Assembly: GCA_903813345.2 (NCBI GenBank) | Contig: CAIIXF020000004.1 | Span: forward strand, 23,621,985-23,685,984 | DNA length: 64,000 nucleotides | Source of the DNA: Owenia fusiformis | Taxonomy: Eukaryota; Annelida; Polychaeta; Sabellida; Oweniidae | Reading direction: 5' to 3' | Shown here: positions 11,501 to 22,702 of the stretch, one piece after another | How the letters are laid out: each line of letters begins with the position of its first letter | How positions within the stretch are numbered: position 1 is the stretch's first letter | Position numbers and translations under genes: made by a program | Notes under the pieces: model-generated | What the model was told of the DNA's origin: nothing | Seen by the model: the letters and a program-made list of their open reading frames with translations, nothing else | Databases searched by the model: none

Positions 11501-13344
11501 TCCTATAGGAAAATCTCAAAATTTGAAATATGCTTTATAATTTCAGGGTGAGATTTTAAAAATATTGACAAAATAGTTGGAATGTGCATTATGTTTTAAG
11601 TATAAGATCCGATTTAGGAATCTATTATAAATACTTTAATTGGTTTATAGAAAATAGTCAATTCAGGGGTTTCCCATGTAAGCTTAGAGGAATCGCTAAC
11701 CAGACTACTTTGAATAACTTCAAGTAGATTTAGTTATCCTAGCTATTTAACTTAGACCTTTAAGTTTATTAAATTACCTTGGCGAAGTTACCTTGGCATA
11801 GCTTTAATTACTCATTCCTTCAATAATTGAAACCTGTTCTGTCTATCCAAACAGCATCACGATGTCTGGTTCCAGGGTCTTCATGTTGCATTGAAAAAAC
11901 GAACGAACACACATTTACATCATGAGATATCATGGCCTTCTGTTAGCTTCACATTGTTCTGGTTGAAGACAGAAAGATGTGATGAGTATCAGAATGCCAT
12001 ATTTACAATAAAAATTATTTTGAATTTTGAAAATAAGAAACATTTTTAATCCGACTGAATGTGAATCTTTTTTAAATCTTCGGGTATCTCAAATCGTTTT
12101 CAATATGAAGTTCTGAAGAGTTTTTGTTAAAAAAATGCTTGTTACGTTTTGCGCTCTATCCTTTACATTTATTCTTCCTAATCACTTTGTTTCTCACTTA
12201 TCTTTACAAGATCAAAGATCATATTAATTGGATCGAAAATTTAAAAACAGCTAAATCGAGTTAACTTATTGAAAACATTTAGGATGATTCTTAAATCTCA
12301 TTATTGTGCATGATTACTTTAATTTTTTCTTACTACTTTTTTCTTGCCAATTTTCGAAAGGGTTATCATGACTTGTATGGACATCTTGTTAATCAGTATA
12401 GTCGAGATAACCGTTCGTGTAATATTATGTAATTGTACAGACATTCTGTGTAGCACATTGAACTTATGATTTCCACGTTTTTTGCAGACACACGTTGTTT
12501 TTTGTTACGGCGCTTGTAAATCAAATGTCAGTCTAGAAGTACATATATCGCTGCCGTTTGGCTACAAGTACATTCTATATGTCAATGAGTATATTTGCTT
12601 CAATTGCTCAACGCAAGGTTTCCCTCCCACGCTATTGCTATAAGAATTTGACGTGTTTTGACATTTTTAATTCGATTAGGATTGTTTATGAAATGTTTAA
12701 GTACTAATTCCCTGGTCTAAACATTCTATCTGCATTCAAGACCAACATAGAATTTTCCATACCTGTTCACTAGTCAACACATTAAGATTTTAAAACATTA
12801 AAAATGGATTACAAAACCTTAAACCCAGCTTATCTTCACCAAATAATTTTCAACTTGACGAACCTGGTTTTTCAAATAACAACAGAGTCGAGACGAAAAA
12901 TCCCGCAGATCAGACAATCAAACAGTTCGGGGCTTATACTTTTCTATTTTATGGTAGACAGGCAACTAGTTGTTTACGGTGAAACTTATACTTTCAATTT
13001 CTGAGGTTTATTTATCCTTCGAATCGAGGCTCCTACTGTTTCCACGTGGCAGAACGATAACAACGTATAAGAATTCAATACGCGACATTAAAATGAAATC
13101 CAAAGAATTTTGAAATTTTGTTATTGGTCCATCCAAAATTTTTATGATGGCGGTTGGTGTTTGGATTTCGGCGTTCGATGTCTGTAATAAATGGCGCAGG
13201 TGGTGACATTTTGCATGTTAATGCCTTGTCGATACGATAGATTTTCGGCACAGTACAGATACGTTCAGTTAAGCATGAATAATATAACTCATCCAGCGTT
13301 GATTGCTTTTTAATTTCATTCAGACAAGATTTACCCGAAGTGGT

Positions 13345-14300
13345 TTATTGTTATACAAAGAAATCAATATCTTAGCCTGAAATTTCTTCACCACAGGGAG
13401 GTGGGACAGATATTGTAGGGAAAATACTATGATATGTTAAAAATCTTGCCAAATAAACTCCCGTGGCCTCAAGGATAAGTGTATGATTATTTGATTTGAG
13501 TTTCACAATATAGACACCGATGGTCTACGGTATGATGACCTTAAAAGTAGGACATTTTGAATAGTGATACCGCGAAAAGAAAAAGTTCCACGAGCTAGTA
13601 GTTCAAATTGTGTGTTCGAAAGTCAGAGGGGGAGAAACACCAGGGTTCGAAGATGACATACGCTTATAATGTAAATCTGTATTGAGATGACATCGTCGCT
13701 GATTGGTCAAAAGTCGACAAATAAATGACGTCATCAATGGCGGTTTCAAAATTTTCGAAATACGCTTCGAATAATATTATGTTCATTTCTGGCGTGTTAA
13801 CCAATATCATAGCTTCTAATTTCACATCAAGATAAAGAAAGGTGTACGGAATATGCCTATATCAATTAAAACATCCCATCGAAGTGTAGTATTTGATAAC
13901 TAGCCGATGAAAATTCGAACGAACGAAGGTGGTAAGCAAGAGAGGTAATTATGTCTGTCATCTTTAAACTCTGGGGCTTTCCCTCCTCTTTTAGAAACGA
14001 ATAATATTGTTATACGAAGAAATAACCCAATATCTAGACCTGTTTTGTTCACCGCAGGGAGGTGAGACGTTTATAGTAAGGAAAATATTATGATATGTTA
14101 AAAGGTCTTGCCAAAATAAACTCCCGGGACCTTGAGGATAATTTTATGATTATTTCATTTGAGTTCCACAAAATACACTTTTAGTGTAACACCGATATTC
14201 TATGGTACGATGAACTTAGAAATAAAACACAGTAATACCGCGAAAAGAAATAGTTCCGCGAGTAAGTAGTTCGAGTTGCGAGTTAGAAAGTGGAAAACCT
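13345..14300 (+). repeat. Pair of related about-290-bp units in copy A
   Basis: 13345-13630 and 14006-14300 are diverged copies of one unit. Shared landmarks are 'ttgttatac(a/g)aagaaat', 'cagggaggtg', 'atgatatgttaaaa', 'aaactccc' and 'taataccgcgaaaagaaa'-like sequence. In copy B the two units (24298-24568 and 24570-24865) sit directly side by side. The 13631-14004 spacer therefore either inserted in A or was lost from B. Confidence 0.75.
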
Positions 14301-14429
14301 CCAATAATATCAAATTATACGAGTTTCCCAAGAACATAATTGACAAATTAAATATAATGTAAATAAATCAGCTAGTTGTACATTTAAAAAAACATTTACT
14401 CTAAATTGACTACTTTTTTATCTATACAT

Positions 14430-14525
14430 AAAGTTTAACTAGAACAACAATAACGTTTAACTAGTATAAAACAACAATAACGTTTAACTTGTATAAAACA
14501 ACAATAACGTTTAACTAGAACATCA
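14430..14525 (+). repeat. Short tandem repeat 'acaacaataacgtttaact', three units
   Basis: Three consecutive units of about 32 bp containing 'acaacaataacgtttaact' lie near the right end of copy A. Copy B has one unit at the matching place (about 25200-25225), so the array expanded or contracted after duplication. Confidence 0.8.
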
Positions 14526-14574
14526 AGCAGATAAACAAGACCACATTGACACAGATAGCAATTGCTAATAAACA

Positions 14575-14615
14575 AAAATGTTATATGTTCTTATATTTAA
14601 GTTACTTAAGTTAAG
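14575..14615. other. Junction between duplication copies A and B
   Basis: Forty-one bases join the end of copy A to the start of copy B. Most of them ('tatatgttcttatatttaag' onward) are an exact second copy of sequence found about 130 bp downstream in copy B at about 14710-14743. Such templated filler at a breakpoint is typical of replication-based template switching. Confidence 0.6.
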
Positions 14616-16457
14616 TTTATCAATATTTATCACGCAATATACGTGCTTATACAACAGAATGAGTCTATTGATAATTTTCTGGACAGCAATAAAATATATG
14701 GCTAATTTTATATGTTCTTATATTTAAGTTACTTAAGTTAAGTTAGGTGTTGCATGATTTCCATTCAACTTTAATTGTATAAATTGCTCTCAATTTCCCA
14801 CACCCTTCACTTTGGCATATGAAACTAAACACGTTATTGATCGTCTGACCTAGCTGACTTTTGATATTTCAAACCTTATCTACAATTTATCTTGACTTTG
14901 ATTTTGATATATTTATTATATCAGGCAAGGCTAGATGAATACATGTTTGACATATCTGAACGCATGACTTTAAATGCCTCGAGGACTAGAATTTCATTGA
15001 GTATTAGATAAATGACGTAACACATAGATTCGATTTCGTTGGTCTTTATCGCGTCTTATTAATACTATCTACTGCCGATAACTGCTGATATCAATTTTGT
15101 TGGCGTGACTAAAACTATTAAAATATGTTTCCACAGACGAGACCTGTAATAAGAATAAAGGCAACAAGTTATAATAACTTGAGAAATTGAAGAGTGGCGG
15201 TGATTTAATGGTATTTGTCATACCTAGGGTCCTGTTATAATCTCTATCTTCAAAGATCAACCTCGTAATACCATTGTTTATTTGTATACTCGTATTATAC
15301 AGCTTAATTAAAATATTTTGAATATTGATAATGAATGATCTTTTCAGAACAAGATACGGCATATTAACACAACAATTTCCCCTCGAGAAGCTCTAGAAAT
15401 ATGCATCTGATTAATTGAAAGGGAACTGTTATACGTTGAGTTTGCATATGTTAGAGTAAGAGGTCTCATGTGGAGTGGAAATCGTACTTTTACAGAGGGT
15501 TCAGTGGTCATCGTTGCATGAGCTTACATAAAATCGTTGCTCAAGACCAACCTTCCTTAATCAGCTGGTTAAATGTTCATTGTAAACCCCGTCTTAAACT
15601 TTGGAAACGCCGATTCCTCCATTGGAACAAATCTTAAAACCTTTATTCTTAGCAATTAAAAAATATCACATTGTCATCATTTGGATCTAAATAACTAAAA
15701 CAGTTCGAGCAATCTATTACGCAAGCAATTCATATTACGAAGAAGGGCTTTTTGGCATTTTTCCTAATGTTACGTAATAAGGTTTTGTAATTCAATACGT
15801 TTTTACAGGCTAAATGCAATAAAAAGAAGTATTTACCAAACTACTGTAGGGGGCTGTACTTGTAAATTGTGAAAATGTATTTTAAAAGATCTTCCTATGT
15901 GTTTGTCATTCTAGAAAAACATCAGTAGACAACTCAATAGAAGGGATTTACCAAAATCTTGCAGGGGTTTGTACTAAGTCTTGTAATTGTAAAAGTGTAT
16001 TTTAAATGTTTTTCCATGTGTTTGTTATTCTTTAGATCAGTTCACTGACTCAAACGTAAATAACACTACTAGTGTTTTGGTTTTTAAAGTTTTACGTTTG
16101 TTCGAGCCAGATTGATTACAGCAACGAACGATTCGTTGGGATATAGAGAAGCTGTCCGTTCGTTCATTCGTTAGTCCTTCCGTCCGTTCGTTTAAATACT
16201 CAAATATTAGATGATGATGCCGAGGGACATGGGACTATGCTCAAGTATGAATTTTCAAGATGGTTGCTCATTTTAAAATGGCTGCCATTTTTTTAAATAA
16301 CTTGAACACCAGTTATAGGATTTATGCAGGTTTTCATAGGTTATTGTCATGAAGGCCAATTACCCCTGTTCAAGATGAACTACCAATATGTCCACTCAAT
16401 TCAAAATGGCTGCCATTTCTGTTTAAAAAATCGTTGATATCGCCACCTTATTTCATT

Positions 16458-16705
16458 CATCCTCCGATCACAGGGCTTCAAAATCCAGAATTTCTTCTTT
16501 CTTTTTACACCCTGCTATAAGCAGTTAGCATTTCCCCGATTAAGAACCCCCAATCTGATTGGCTGTCGCAATACTGCGACAGAAATCATGTATAAGTCAT
16601 TGCGCATAATTAGATCACGTGATTCAGTTTAATCGGGTGCTTCCAAATTGGTTATAGCAGGGGGAAGAAGGAGGTACGGATTCTGGATACCTGCTTAGGA
16701 GGATG
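16458..16705. mobile_element. MITE with 9-bp target duplication (Mutator-like)
   Basis: The element starts CATCCTCCGATCAC and ends with the inverse-type GGAGGATG. TATTTCATT stands immediately on both sides (16449-16457 and 16706-16714), a perfect 9-bp target duplication as known for Mutator-like elements. A central hairpin 'ctgtcgcaatactgcgacag' lies near 16563. It is absent from copy A. A related left end (catcccccgatcacagggct) occurs at 33551. Confidence 0.8.
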
Positions 16706-16771
16706 TATTTCATTAAAAATAACTTTTGTCAGATTAGGTAGAGATTTTGTGTGCTCTTTGTCTCTGAACTC

Positions 16772-16857
16772 TTGTATTGTATTGTATTGTATTGTATTGT
16801 ATTGTATTGTATTGTATTGTATTGTATTGTATTGTATTGTATTGTATTGTATTGTAT
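16772..16857. repeat. (TTGTA)n microsatellite, about 17 perfect units
   Basis: Seventeen uninterrupted units of the pentamer TTGTA are visible. The perfection suggests recent expansion. Confidence 0.97.
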
Positions 16858-16990
16858 ATCTTTATTGCCCATAATAAAATGGAGATACAATTTATATGTA
16901 CGGTAATGTAAAATAAAAGTACAAAATTATGACAAAATCATATACATGTTAGACGTATAAAAACTATTCAATGAGCAAAATGCTCTTGTG
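16772..16990 (-). mobile_element. 3' end of a LINE/SINE-type retroelement with (ACAAT)n tail
   Basis: Read on the minus strand, unique sequence ends in 'tattatgggcaataaagata', with a polyadenylation-like AATAAA, and runs directly into about 17 perfect copies of ACAAT (16772-16857). Non-LTR retroelement 3' ends with short tandem tails look like this. The block is missing from copy A, so it arrived after duplication. No reverse transcriptase sequence is present. Confidence 0.6.
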
Positions 16991-18267
16991 AAGAAATGCT
17001 GAATTAAAATGGCCACCATTTCTCACTTTCAAGTAAAATTATATTCATTATAATACAAATACCATTTCTTTAGATTTTTTTTATATAATTGTTTTTATTT
17101 CAAAGAATAAGCATGTTAAAGCAATTGCAAAAAAGATTTGTCATCACGCCACATAATGTGTGTAAGTGTGTATTTTGCGCAAATGGGACAATACGACTTT
17201 ACTCTTTTCCGATTATTTCCATCTTTAATGCCCAAAATGACAAGGTATATTAAACCAAAAATATATATTGCTCGGCGTTGGGATTTGCTAATGACAAGGT
17301 ATTAACAAAACATATTTTGTTCGGTGGGATTTGCTACTCCATGGAGCTGCTATTTTCTTGCTTTATTCAGTGTTTAATTGAAAAACACAGAGCAACAAGA
17401 TACCAAGATGCCAGTCTCGGAGGTTTTACTGACATAACTATTTCTAGTTGGACATAGTTCATTCGTGCGTTAAATCATAGTGTAAACCCTGTAATGGTAT
17501 TTGGGATTGTGTTTGCTTAGTTGTGCTATCATGCACGTTTTTTACATACTAATCTGGTATTTTCGCTTTTGACACGCGTGCTTACAAATTTGGCAAAATA
17601 TAGCAATGTATTCAGCATTGCATTTATCAAATCTACACAATTTACTTTTTTTAGAATGTTTATAATGTGTTTACTGAGATTTCCAAATTGAACATTGCAT
17701 TTGATATAAAACATTTAGTAAAATTGCAAAAAGTGGAAAAATGAAAATATCATTACATTATCCGAGTTTTCAAATGATTCGAGATTTTAATTTGCCGATA
17801 GATTACTAAACTTTAATAAAAAAAAGTTTATCCAATCATTAAAAACAATTGGGTCAAGCTATACATATATAACACGATAACGTAGTGTTACGAGACATTC
17901 TTTCACAGAAATACACGGTGTTGTTAAAATATGAAGATTTAAGCCGTTAAACACGTAGGCCTATTTGCTTTTGATAGCAAGTTAAAACCTGATTATCTCA
18001 AGGAAAAGTTCAAAACACTTTTTCCCTTTGCCTAATAAAAAGCAGATTTTTGTTATTCTTTCCCGGAAATGTTTTAGAGATTAGCAATTAGAAAATGCGC
18101 TGAAGAATCGTACTTAACAACAATTGAGTTGGTCTTTGAAGTGAGGTGAGGTTCTTTCAGTTCATGCTACATTTCTTTTATAATCCAAGCTCTACAATGA
18201 CACCTTTGATAATAATTATGTGGAATACAGTACATCGATCAAAGGTGTCTGCACATAAGGGAGTTTT

Positions 18268-18434
18268 ATGTTAGGGGACCGATACACCGTTACCGAAGAT
18301 GTCTATGTGACGAACATAGCCGAAGATTCTTCAAGGAATTCGAACCAATCAAATTATATAAGTTAGTGTTAGATCTTCGTCAATCTTCGTGTAATACCGT
18401 GTAAACGTGTGATCCTCTAGAGTTTTACGTTCAT
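18268..18434. repeat. 'accgatacac / cgaagat' dispersed repeat, copy-B member
   Basis: This is a fuller member than the copy-A one. It runs from 'gaccgatacaccgttaccga' to the inverted-looking 'cttcgtcaatcttcgtgtaa' segment, of which about 67 bases (18368-18434) are absent in copy A. The ends suggest a partly palindromic element that was truncated in copy A. Confidence 0.55.
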
Positions 18435-18438
18435 GTAA

Positions 18439-18637
18439 CAGGCCCGTAGCCAGGGGGTTTGATAGGTTCGAACGAACAGCAGTAGAATTAAAAATACTTT
18501 CAAAATCATGCAGTTTTTCACCATTCTGAGCACCTTTTAATTGATTTTGGCCATTTTTGGACCAAAATTGTTACAAGTGAACCCCCCTGGAATTTTCAAA
18601 AAGTGAACCCCCTTGGCAAATCCTGGCTACGGCCCTG
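18439..18637. mobile_element. MITE with CAGGGCCGTAGCCAGG-type ends (copy B)
   Basis: Ends are CAGGCCCGTAGCCAGG and CCTGGCTACGGCCCTG. It is orthologous within the duplication to 9066-9267 and differs from it by a few substitutions and C-run lengths. Confidence 0.75.
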
Positions 18638-21073
18638 CGTAGAAATTCTCTTAAAACGCGAAGCTTAATCTCCCTGTTATTCATATATCAGGACTATACA
18701 CTATTGTTTTGAAATCTGAAAATCAGAATCTGTAAATATAATTATATATGATTAGACTATGATTAAGAAACTAATCGAAAAAATACATCTGTCAAAATAG
18801 CGATGGAAAAATGCTACACGTGTATTTTGTTGAATGTAAAATAAAGTAGAATCAAAAAACTAATTACTACAATTTCAACAATATTTGGGTCCGTCAAAAT
18901 ATCATGAAAAAATGGAACTACATTTTAGTCTCTTTATATTTGTGTTTCATGCTTAGTCATTGATTGATACATTTGAAATATTTAGGAATAAGTCGGTTAT
19001 GTTCTTTAATATGTGCTAAAGTGAATGCAATGCCATCCTTCTTCAAAGGATTTCATTTATGCTTAAATTATTTACTTGTAAAATACCCTTGCAGCAAGGA
19101 TGATGCAATGCCCAACGATGCTTTTGTGTAATATCATAAATTGGGACTTTTTGTTTGTCTTTTTGTTGATGTTAGCATGACTATGAAATTTTAAAGCCAT
19201 TATTGTTACTAAAGTAAAAGCAGTAAAACATGAGAGAATACCATATAATGATATTAGAAAGTTCTAATCTTCTTGTAATAATGTACCTCTATTTTGTTGG
19301 TCTTTTTAATGGAGGAGGTCGGGGGGGGGGGGGTAGAAATGGAAACGTGTAAAAACTATACTACAACTTTATATGTTGAAAGTTCGACCTTTTTAAGTAT
19401 CCCAGCTCTAAACCTTCGTTGAGTGGTTATATTAACACAGGATAATAAACAGTAAAAGTTGTTTTCTAAATGCTATGACCCACAAAATTGTGCAACTTTT
19501 AATGTTTCAAGTTTGACATTAATAAGTATCGCTTAACCTCTTTGGAGTACCGTGTTTCAGAATGTTTCATTTTTTGACATTGATTTGCTCTAATGAGCTA
19601 ATATCATAATATGTTAGTGAGGGAACCCCTTTTGATGAAAAGAGGTCTAAAACCGCTTTTCCGAACTTATTTGCAAATGAGGCACAAACATGTACCATCG
19701 TCCAGTCGGAAATAAGGTCCGAATTGGCTACCGATGAGAAATATTGCGAACAGTTCGTACAAATCATGCATCGCACTTCATACGTCATCATATGGTTTCG
19801 GAGAAATGCATCTAATATATCTTTCATACCATAGAAAAATATTCAAAAGTTATCTAATATAAGAATAATAGAAACATAAGTGTTTATAATTTGTTTGTCC
19901 TTGATTTCCATTTCACCTTAATTTTCAGATTACAATCAATCGAAAAGTAGAAAATCTAAACATTTCATTTCAAGTCTATATGACGAAAGGTTTTGATGTC
20001 AAGTATTTCATAAATAATATTTTACGAGGTTTAATTAAGGGTGCAACGTAATCTGAAAGGGGAACTTGCTAAGTGGGTTCCAAGTACTGCTTCCTCCACG
20101 TAAATTGGACATAAAATCCGTCCTGTCTCGCTTCAAATATATTCCTGACTCTTGTGCAGGGGTGGGTGGTTAGGTATTATTGCTCTTATGTCGGTTAGCC
20201 CTAGTGCAGGGGCGGGGGGGGGGGCAATTAAAAATTATATCCTAATTTGGGGTCCGTGTAGCTTAGCTCGGTTACCCCTCCTTCTTAGGCCTCGGTCACA
20301 TTTGCTCCACGACGTTGCTTCATACAATCGATACAGAAAACTTGCATCGTACTGCTCATCCCTAAATTTTATGCCCCGTATTTTTCTCGATTTTTGGAAG
20401 CTACGGCCGCCGTACCGTAGATCAAATGTTACTGAGGTATTACTGATATCAAACGTATGATTAATGTTTAGGCTATATCAAGGTGAATATATGACTCTAT
20501 TTCAATTTAAACATCTTCAAATTCATTTTCTCTGAATGCAATAAATATTTGAGCAAGAACGATTACCATTTCGTATTCATACTTAAAGGAGTCTGATTTT
20601 TTAAGTCTCAACATGTATACTTACATCACTTAAATTTATTGCAAATATTGTATTCGTTCGTTTATGCAATGCAACATGAATCATGTGGGAACCAGATTTT
20701 TATCATAAGTTAAGAATAAACCAATCTGGAGTAATCTCCTTTATTAAGGAGAATGAAAAATCTGGCTCATTAAAGATATAACCAAGATAAAAGATTATAC
20801 GCATGACTTACTAAAATAGGCAGATTTTAATCAAGTAAGAATTCTATAGTACTCAGAACGGAAATGCCGGATCTAACGTGGATTCCTTTAAGAAAATCTC
20901 AAAATCTGAAATATACTTTATAATTTCAGGGTGAGATTTTAAAAATATTGACAACATAGTTGAAATGTGCATTATGTTTTAAGTATAAGATCCAATTTAG
21001 GATTCCATTATAAATACTTTAATTGATTTATAGAAAATAGTCAATTCAGGGGTTTCTCACGAGGAATCGCTAA

Positions 21074-22702
21074 TGCCTAGGTCACATAGCCGCCGGGCGC
21101 CGGCCGATGAGTAGTCATCGGCCGATTTATAAATCGACCGGGCGCCGGTGACTTTTCACCGATGTCTTGATCTAATCGTGAGTATGGTCACATTAGTACA
21201 GGCATCGTACGGCGCCCGCAATCAATTGAATCTGAAAGACATCGCACGGGTATCGCAAGGCTATCTGCCGATGGCCGTACGGCACCCGCCAGGACATCGG
21301 TCGATCTACAGGCCTCTAGATTTATACTACATTCTTGTATGACCCAGTTTGACTGTTCCACATGGCATGAATGCAAGATTTGAAAACGAAATACTTCGAT
21401 AGACAGGACTTCCAGGATAATAATGTTTTCATGCAATAAAAATCAGAAAAAGAAGATCCTCTAAATAGGTTCAATATTTAGAAAAAAATGCTGACATGGG
21501 GTCCCTTTTCATAATTTTTCAAATTGTTTGATTGATATTTTTACTATCATGGATACTTCAATTAAAAGATAACATTGTTTTAATAAAAACACTGTATTTA
21601 TGCCCAGAAAGTACTCATGGTGAAAGATATGACCGTATAAAATCACCTTCCATACTGCACGTTGTCTTTTCATCAAAGTGCACCCTGACCTTAATTCATT
21701 TTTAGATCTTTCATATAAACAAATATTATGTCTACCTGTCCATCCGATGCTATTAGCAAAATTCCCTATTTCTGCATCTTTCTTTTGTCTGTTCTCGTTT
21801 TGTTTGGTCATAAAAATATGGCCTATCATCAAAAAATTGGCAATTTTTTCTTTTATTTCAAATGGAAAACCCTCTTCTCTAGACACATCTAAATCTTCAT
21901 CATCCACCAGTTGACTAGCATTGTTATTGTCTTTTTCCACCTGTCTTCCCAAGGCCTTCCTCATATATGGTCCATTGGCCTTATCCCCTCTATCCTTAGC
22001 CTTTGGCATATTAACTGTAATAGAGACAGTAAACTTTCGTATTAAAATTGTGACCCTTGAAAATACTGTACTCACAAAAACATTCAGAAGATTTTTAAAA
22101 TAAATGATTTGTAATGGTAAATGCATGAGTGAATATACGCATAAAAATGTATCACTCTATCCAATTTGTATGACAGACATACACGATTACTGTCAATATA
22201 AGAACGACTAGATCAACCTACCCACCCACCCAGCCATTCAAATGTGTGTCATTGTTTTACAGTAAGCCTAATCGTTCCATTTATGTTTTATAAAAAATCT
22301 CTGACAGTGTGTAGTAATTATAATTCCTTACCTCATTATTTCTAAAACCGTTATATCATTTTATAAGTAATCATTATTAAGATTTATCAACAAATCAGCA
22401 CGCAAAATCCCAAGATGACCGTGCGATGCCACCGGGCGCCGTAAGATAATCGTACGATGACCGGACGGGACACGGCCGGGTAGGTACCGATGAGTTTGGT
22501 TGAGAAAAAATCGCCAAGACATCGGCAACTTTTATCTCCGCGATTAAACTCTGCCGGCGCCCGTACGATGTCTAAAAATCGGCCGATGAGTGGCGATCAT
22601 CGCCCGGCGCCCGTACGATGCCCGGGCTCGCCGGCCGATTTTGAACAAAATACTCATCGGCCGGGCGCCGTAGTGAAAATCGGAGCCTATGTGACCAAGG
22701 CA
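21074..22702. mobile_element. Harbinger-like TIR element with GC-rich ends, copy B only
   Basis: The element begins TGCCTAGGTCACATAG and ends CTATGTGACCAAGGCA, a 16-bp inverted repeat with one mismatch. TAA flanks it on the left and TTA on the right; the uninterrupted copy-A site reads 'cgctaaccag'. A 3-bp TWA target fits the PIF/Harbinger superfamily. About 250-300 bp at each end are strikingly GC-rich and built from repeats of GGGCGCC and CATCGGCCGAT, in contrast to the AT-rich core. The core holds a minus-strand open frame. No DDE transposase was recognised, so superfamily assignment rests on TSD length and TIRs. Confidence 0.8.
21509..22009 (-). CDS. Unrecognised 166-codon open frame inside the Harbinger-like element
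   Basis: The frame starts at ATG 22009 and begins MPKAKDRGDKANGPYMRKAL; it is open further upstream to 22126, but that part is low-complexity. The first 100 residues are charged and protein-like: a basic start, an acidic patch LVDDEDLDVSREE near residues 34-46, then FEIKEKIANFLMIGHIFMTK and a lysine-rich stretch. The C-terminal third is hydrophobic and less convincing. I recognise no family. It could be a decayed accessory (DNA-binding) protein of the element, a captured exon, or chance. No splice structure was established, and the GC-rich arms on both sides are not part of the frame. Confidence 0.3.
   Translation of the reverse strand: MPKAKDRGDKANGPYMRKALGRQVEKDNNNASQLVDDEDLDVSREEGFPFEIKEKIANFLMIGHIFMTKQNENRQKKDAEIGNFANSIGWTGRHNICLYERSKNELRSGCTLMKRQRAVWKVILYGHIFHHEYFLGINTVFLLKQCYLLIEVSMIVKISIKQFEKL

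Larger units (their letters stand above)
4251..14574 (+). repeat. Tandem segmental duplication, copy A
   Basis: From 'tttatcaatatttatcacgc' at 4251 to 'gcaattgctaataaaca' ending at 14574, this segment aligns in the same orientation and order with 14616-25278. Differences are scattered substitutions plus discrete indels. A-only blocks are 4287-4905, 5286-6393 and about 13631-14004. No conserved protein-coding frame is shared by the copies, so the segment is non-coding or intronic. It contains a hAT-like MITE (9066-9267), an internal duplicate pair (7219-7432) and another (13345-13630 with 14006-14300). Confidence 0.93.
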
